Below, in pieces: positions 22,742 through 25,114 of a stretch of DNA of 25,114 nt (position 1 is the first letter of the stretch; each line of letters begins with the position of its first letter). The position numbers were made by a program, and so were the translations under genes. Under the pieces are notes generated by a model. It was not told the DNA's origin. It searched no databases and saw nothing but the letters and a program-made list of their open reading frames with translations. The stretch is from contig CAVJWU010000022.1 in NCBI GenBank assembly GCA_963653535.1, positions 1 to 25,114 on the forward strand. The letters run 5' to 3'. The DNA is from UBA3210 sp963653535 (GTDB taxonomy: Bacteria > Bacillota_I > Bacilli_A > RFN20 > CAG-449).

Positions 22742-23472
22742 TTTTAATAAAAAAAATGGAAAACAATAAGGAAACTTTTGAAAAAATAAATTTAAAAGAA
22801 GCACTTAATTATAGTAAAGATGATTTAATTTTTACAACCGAAGACGATGAAGAAGAATATGACGATTATTTTGAAGAGCTTGAAGAAGAAAAAGAAGAAA
22901 AAATTGAAGAAATTGAAGATGAAATTTATTCTTTAGAAGATAAACTTGATAATCTAAAAGATGCGTATGAAGATAACGAAGAAGATGGAAGATATGTTAC
23001 TAAAAAATTAGAATATGAATCTAAAATTGAAAAATTAAAAGCAAAAATGATGATATTAAAAAATACAGAAAATAAAGATATTCATTTAGATTTTAATTCT
23101 TTTTTTGATATAGATTTAGACGATAAAAAAATATATGGATTACTTCCTTTCCTAGGAAGTGAGAAAGTAAAATATATCGCAGAAGAAAAATTAAAAGGAA
23201 ATGATAAATTTAAAGAAATAAAATTAATTAGACTTTTACCATTCATGAAAACAGAAGATGTTGATGAAATATTTAAAATAGTTTTAAATGATGAAAAATA
23301 CGTAGAAGAATTAATTACTTTCGCACCTTTCGTATCTAAAGAAGTATTAGATGAATTATGCGATGATTATTGTTCTTCTAAATATCAATATGTTGATATA
23401 AATAAATTCTATCCGTTTATGTCTAGTAGTTCTATTTCTAAATTATTTGATTATTTTCTTACTAAGAAATAA
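22738..23472 (+). CDS. Acidic coiled-coil protein with four 'PF' helical repeats
   Basis: 244 residues, unknown family. Residues 36-108 are a Glu/Asp/Lys-rich coiled coil (EEEKEEKIEEIEDEIYSLED). Four units of about 30 residues follow: LLPFLGSEKVKYIAEEKL (135), LLPFMKTEDVDEIFKIVL (166), FAPFVSKEVLDELCDDYC (195) and FYPFMSSSSISKLFDYFL (224). Each is [LF]-x-P-F-[LMV] followed by an amphipathic helix, a HEAT-like array. GAGGAGA lies before the ATG. It shares the repeat type with the XRE protein two genes upstream. A cytoplasmic scaffold or co-regulator is plausible. Native codon use. Confidence 0.7.
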   Translation: MILIKKMENNKETFEKINLKEALNYSKDDLIFTTEDDEEEYDDYFEELEEEKEEKIEEIEDEIYSLEDKLDNLKDAYEDNEEDGRYVTKKLEYESKIEKLKAKMMILKNTENKDIHLDFNSFFDIDLDDKKIYGLLPFLGSEKVKYIAEEKLKGNDKFKEIKLIRLLPFMKTEDVDEIFKIVLNDEKYVEELITFAPFVSKEVLDELCDDYCSSKYQYVDINKFYPFMSSSSISKLFDYFLTKK

Positions 23473-23500
23473 ACAAAAATAATAATATAGATACACTTGG

Positions 23501-23550
23501 GGACTGTTGAAAAACCTAAACATTAAATATGTTGGACAACAGTCCTTTAT
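23501..23550 (+). terminator. Terminator of the XRE/PF-repeat operon
   Basis: GGACTGTTG / CAACAGTCC outer stem with inner CCTAAACAT/ATGTTGG pairing, then TTTATT. Confidence 0.8.
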
Positions 23551-23797
23551 TGTGCAATTTTGTACTGTTTTTATTTTTATGATAATTAAAAAAATTATAA
23601 TAAAGAAACTTATCCTCCTGCACTATATTTTTAGCCTAAAATTCAGCTAAAAGTTCATATTACTGGAAGATTACGGATGTTTACGCAGATTTTACTAATT
23701 ACTTTAAATTAGATATTAATAATAATGTTTTTCTTTATAAATATTCACTAAATATGAACCTTGTATTAATAAAATAGTAGTTAAAGAGGTAAAGATT
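23551..23797 (+). other. Intergenic DNA with a short coding remnant
   Basis: A frame without a start at about 23643-23780 reads SSYYWKITDVYADFTNYFKL and DINNNVFLYKYSLNMN before TAG, protein-like but with no homology I can name. Otherwise AT-rich. GAGGTAAAG before 23798 is the ribosome site of the next gene. Confidence 0.3.
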
Positions 23798-24760
23798 ATG
23801 TGTACAGCTGCAAGTTATAAAACATTAAATACTTATTTTGGGAGAACATTAGATTATGAAATGTCTTATGGAGAAAAGGTGGTTATTACTCCAAGAAATT
23901 ATCTATTTAATTTTCGACATATAGGTATTAATAACAACCATTTCGCAATCATTGGTATGGCATTCGTTTTTAATAATTATCCAATGTATTATGATGCGAT
24001 GAATGAATATGGTTTAGGTATGGCAGGACTAAATTTTGTCGGGAATGCTTTTTATAATGAAGTAGAAGAAAACAAAGTTAATGTCGCACAATTTGAACTA
24101 ATTAGTTATATATTATCTACATGTAAGAATGTTTCTGAAGCAGAAGAAACAATTAAAAATATTAATGTAGTTAAAACTCCTTATAATGAAACTTATCCAT
24201 GCGCAAGTGTACATTACATTCTTAAAGATAAAGATCATTGTATCGTAGTTGAATTTATGAAAGATGGAACACATATTTATAAAAATAAGACAGGTTGTTT
24301 AACTAACAATCCTCCATTTAATTATCAATTAGAGAGTTTAAATAAATATGCTTATTTATCAAATTCTGATTTAGACAAACATTTTGTTATTGATAATAAA
24401 TTTTATTCTCGAGGAATGGGAAGTATAGGCCTACCTGGAGATTTAACTAGCCAAAGTAGATTTATTCGTGTTAGTTATGCAAGCTATTTTTCTATTTCAA
24501 AAGAAGATGAAAAATCTAGCGTTAACCAATTCTTTCATATCTTAGAAACTGTTTCACAAACTAGAGGTTTATGCAAAATTAATGATGGATATGAAATAAC
24601 AATTTATACATCTTGTATGAATTTAAATGAAGGTATTTATTATTATAAAACTTATGATAATTATTCAATTTCCTGCGTAAAACTTAATAATGAAAATTTA
24701 GATAGTAAAGACTTAATTCAATATGAATTAGAAACTTCGGATTTTAAATGTCAAAATTAA
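23798..24760 (+). CDS. Choloylglycine hydrolase family protein (bile salt hydrolase / penicillin V acylase)
   Basis: 320 residues, an Ntn hydrolase of family C59. Removal of Met1 exposes the nucleophile Cys2 (MCTAAS). The other active-site residues are present: R16 and D19 (GRTLDYE), N79 (AGLNF), N170/N171 (LTNNP) and an Arg in SRFIR (R221). Length and motif order match bile salt hydrolases, which split glycine or taurine from conjugated bile acids; penicillin V acylases share them, and the substrate loops do not decide between the two. No signal peptide, so it is cytoplasmic. Monocistronic, native codons. It points to life in an animal intestine. Confidence 0.88.
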   Translation: MCTAASYKTLNTYFGRTLDYEMSYGEKVVITPRNYLFNFRHIGINNNHFAIIGMAFVFNNYPMYYDAMNEYGLGMAGLNFVGNAFYNEVEENKVNVAQFELISYILSTCKNVSEAEETIKNINVVKTPYNETYPCASVHYILKDKDHCIVVEFMKDGTHIYKNKTGCLTNNPPFNYQLESLNKYAYLSNSDLDKHFVIDNKFYSRGMGSIGLPGDLTSQSRFIRVSYASYFSISKEDEKSSVNQFFHILETVSQTRGLCKINDGYEITIYTSCMNLNEGIYYYKTYDNYSISCVKLNNENLDSKDLIQYELETSDFKCQN

Positions 24761-24897
24761 ATAAGAGGAATAAAATCTTAAGATTACTAAGATAAATAGA
24801 GGCCAAATTATAGTATATCTTTTAAAATAATATAAAAATGATATAATCTATTTATAAACAACCGATTTTTTGGTGATTATATTATGGATGTGATTAA
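24761..24897. promoter_or_regulatory. Intergenic region with a TATAAT box
   Basis: TATAAT at about 24841 with no clear -35 box, probably the promoter of the following short gene. A short palindrome AATCTTAAGATT lies just after the bile-salt-hydrolase-family gene. Confidence 0.35.
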
Positions 24898-25074
24898 ATG
24901 AGAGATATCGCGGAGACTTTATCTAAGGGAATAAAAGAAGGTAAATGGATTGACATTGAATATAACAATCAAAGTGGTGAGACTACTTACTTTTGGATTG
25001 CGATAAAAGATATTAATTCTAATAGAAAAACAATTCTATGCGATATATTTAATTTTCAAATGTTAATTAAATAA
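24898..25074 (+). CDS. Hypothetical 58-residue protein (possibly the N-terminal domain of a longer protein)
   Basis: MRDIAETLSKGIKEGKWIDI, then EYNNQSGETTYFWIAIKDIN, and RKTILCDIFN form a helix followed by a small beta barrel, like the opening domain of some longer Firmicutes proteins. The frame ends at TAA after MLIK, so it is either a stand-alone small protein or a truncated version. No strong ribosome site is seen. The 21 bases around its stop recur exactly at 6123-6143. Confidence 0.5.
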   Translation: MRDIAETLSKGIKEGKWIDIEYNNQSGETTYFWIAIKDINSNRKTILCDIFNFQMLIK

Positions 25075-25114
25075 CTAAATGCAACAAAATAGGTTAAGGA
25101 GTTTTCAACTTGTG

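Noticed and set aside
1..25114. CRISPR array
   Set aside because: No series of regularly spaced identical repeats occurs in the window.
1..25114. Frequent TATCGC/ATCGCG words in native genes as a DNA motif
   Set aside because: They fall in frame as Ile or Val followed by Ala (ATC GCN), so codon context explains them; a genome-wide count would be needed to claim more.

Overview
The window is a stretch of chromosome from a low-G+C, AT-rich bacterium of the Firmicutes/Bacilli type, possibly one of the gut Erysipelotrichia- or RF39-like lineages. Reasons: strongly A/T-ending codons, strong AGGAGG-type ribosome sites, sigma-A-like promoters, a Zn-ribbon L31, a metG-rlmD pair, and an intact bile-salt-hydrolase-family gene that points to an animal gut. 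TAA and TAG end most native genes. TGA is used as an ordinary stop in some, so there is no sign of a recoded TGA.

Layout. 1-4446 holds native genes: a four-helix membrane protein (minus strand), a methyltransferase, and a three-gene operon (FMN split-barrel reductase, NmrA-like SDR, DUF1295/5-alpha-reductase-fold membrane protein). 4447-6095 is a G+C-richer acquired segment with a DUF3990 (ADP-ribosyltransferase-like) toxin and an XRE antitoxin, driven by a near-perfect promoter with a palindromic operator in its spacer. 6100-8012 carries gene debris and a lipoprotein. 8170-11394 is a foreign, decaying island: a broken phage terminase, an HTH-MNT/HepT (HEPN) toxin-antitoxin pair, a translationally coupled PPP-family phosphatase with a frameshift, a broken HEPN-like gene and the tail of an IS66 transposase. 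It is closed on the right by tRNA-Ala(GGC) and flanked by two paralogous lipoprotein genes (6654-8012 and 11859-13331).

13550-20103 is native and compact: a DUF2188 protein; a coupled cupin / 2x[4Fe-4S] ferredoxin / small Cys-motif protein operon; a manganese-type CDF transporter; rpmE with a leader hairpin; metG; and rlmD. 20166-21580 is a second foreign patch (XRE-membrane protein, small ORFs, an AbiEi antitoxin fragment) that has cut into a maltose/galactoside O-acetyltransferase gene, which is itself a pseudogene with a deletion, a stop and a frameshift. 22186-23472 is a tightly coupled operon of an XRE regulator, an unannotated 38-residue protein and an acidic coiled-coil protein with four 'PF' helical repeats. 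The window ends with the bile-salt-hydrolase-family gene and a short hypothetical gene.

The most interesting material is the HTH-MNT / HepT / phosphatase / HEPN-like cassette (a possible tripartite or quadripartite defence module), the XRE / small protein / PF-repeat operon, and the cupin / ferredoxin / CASPCGR operon. All functions are read from sequence alone; no database search was possible.
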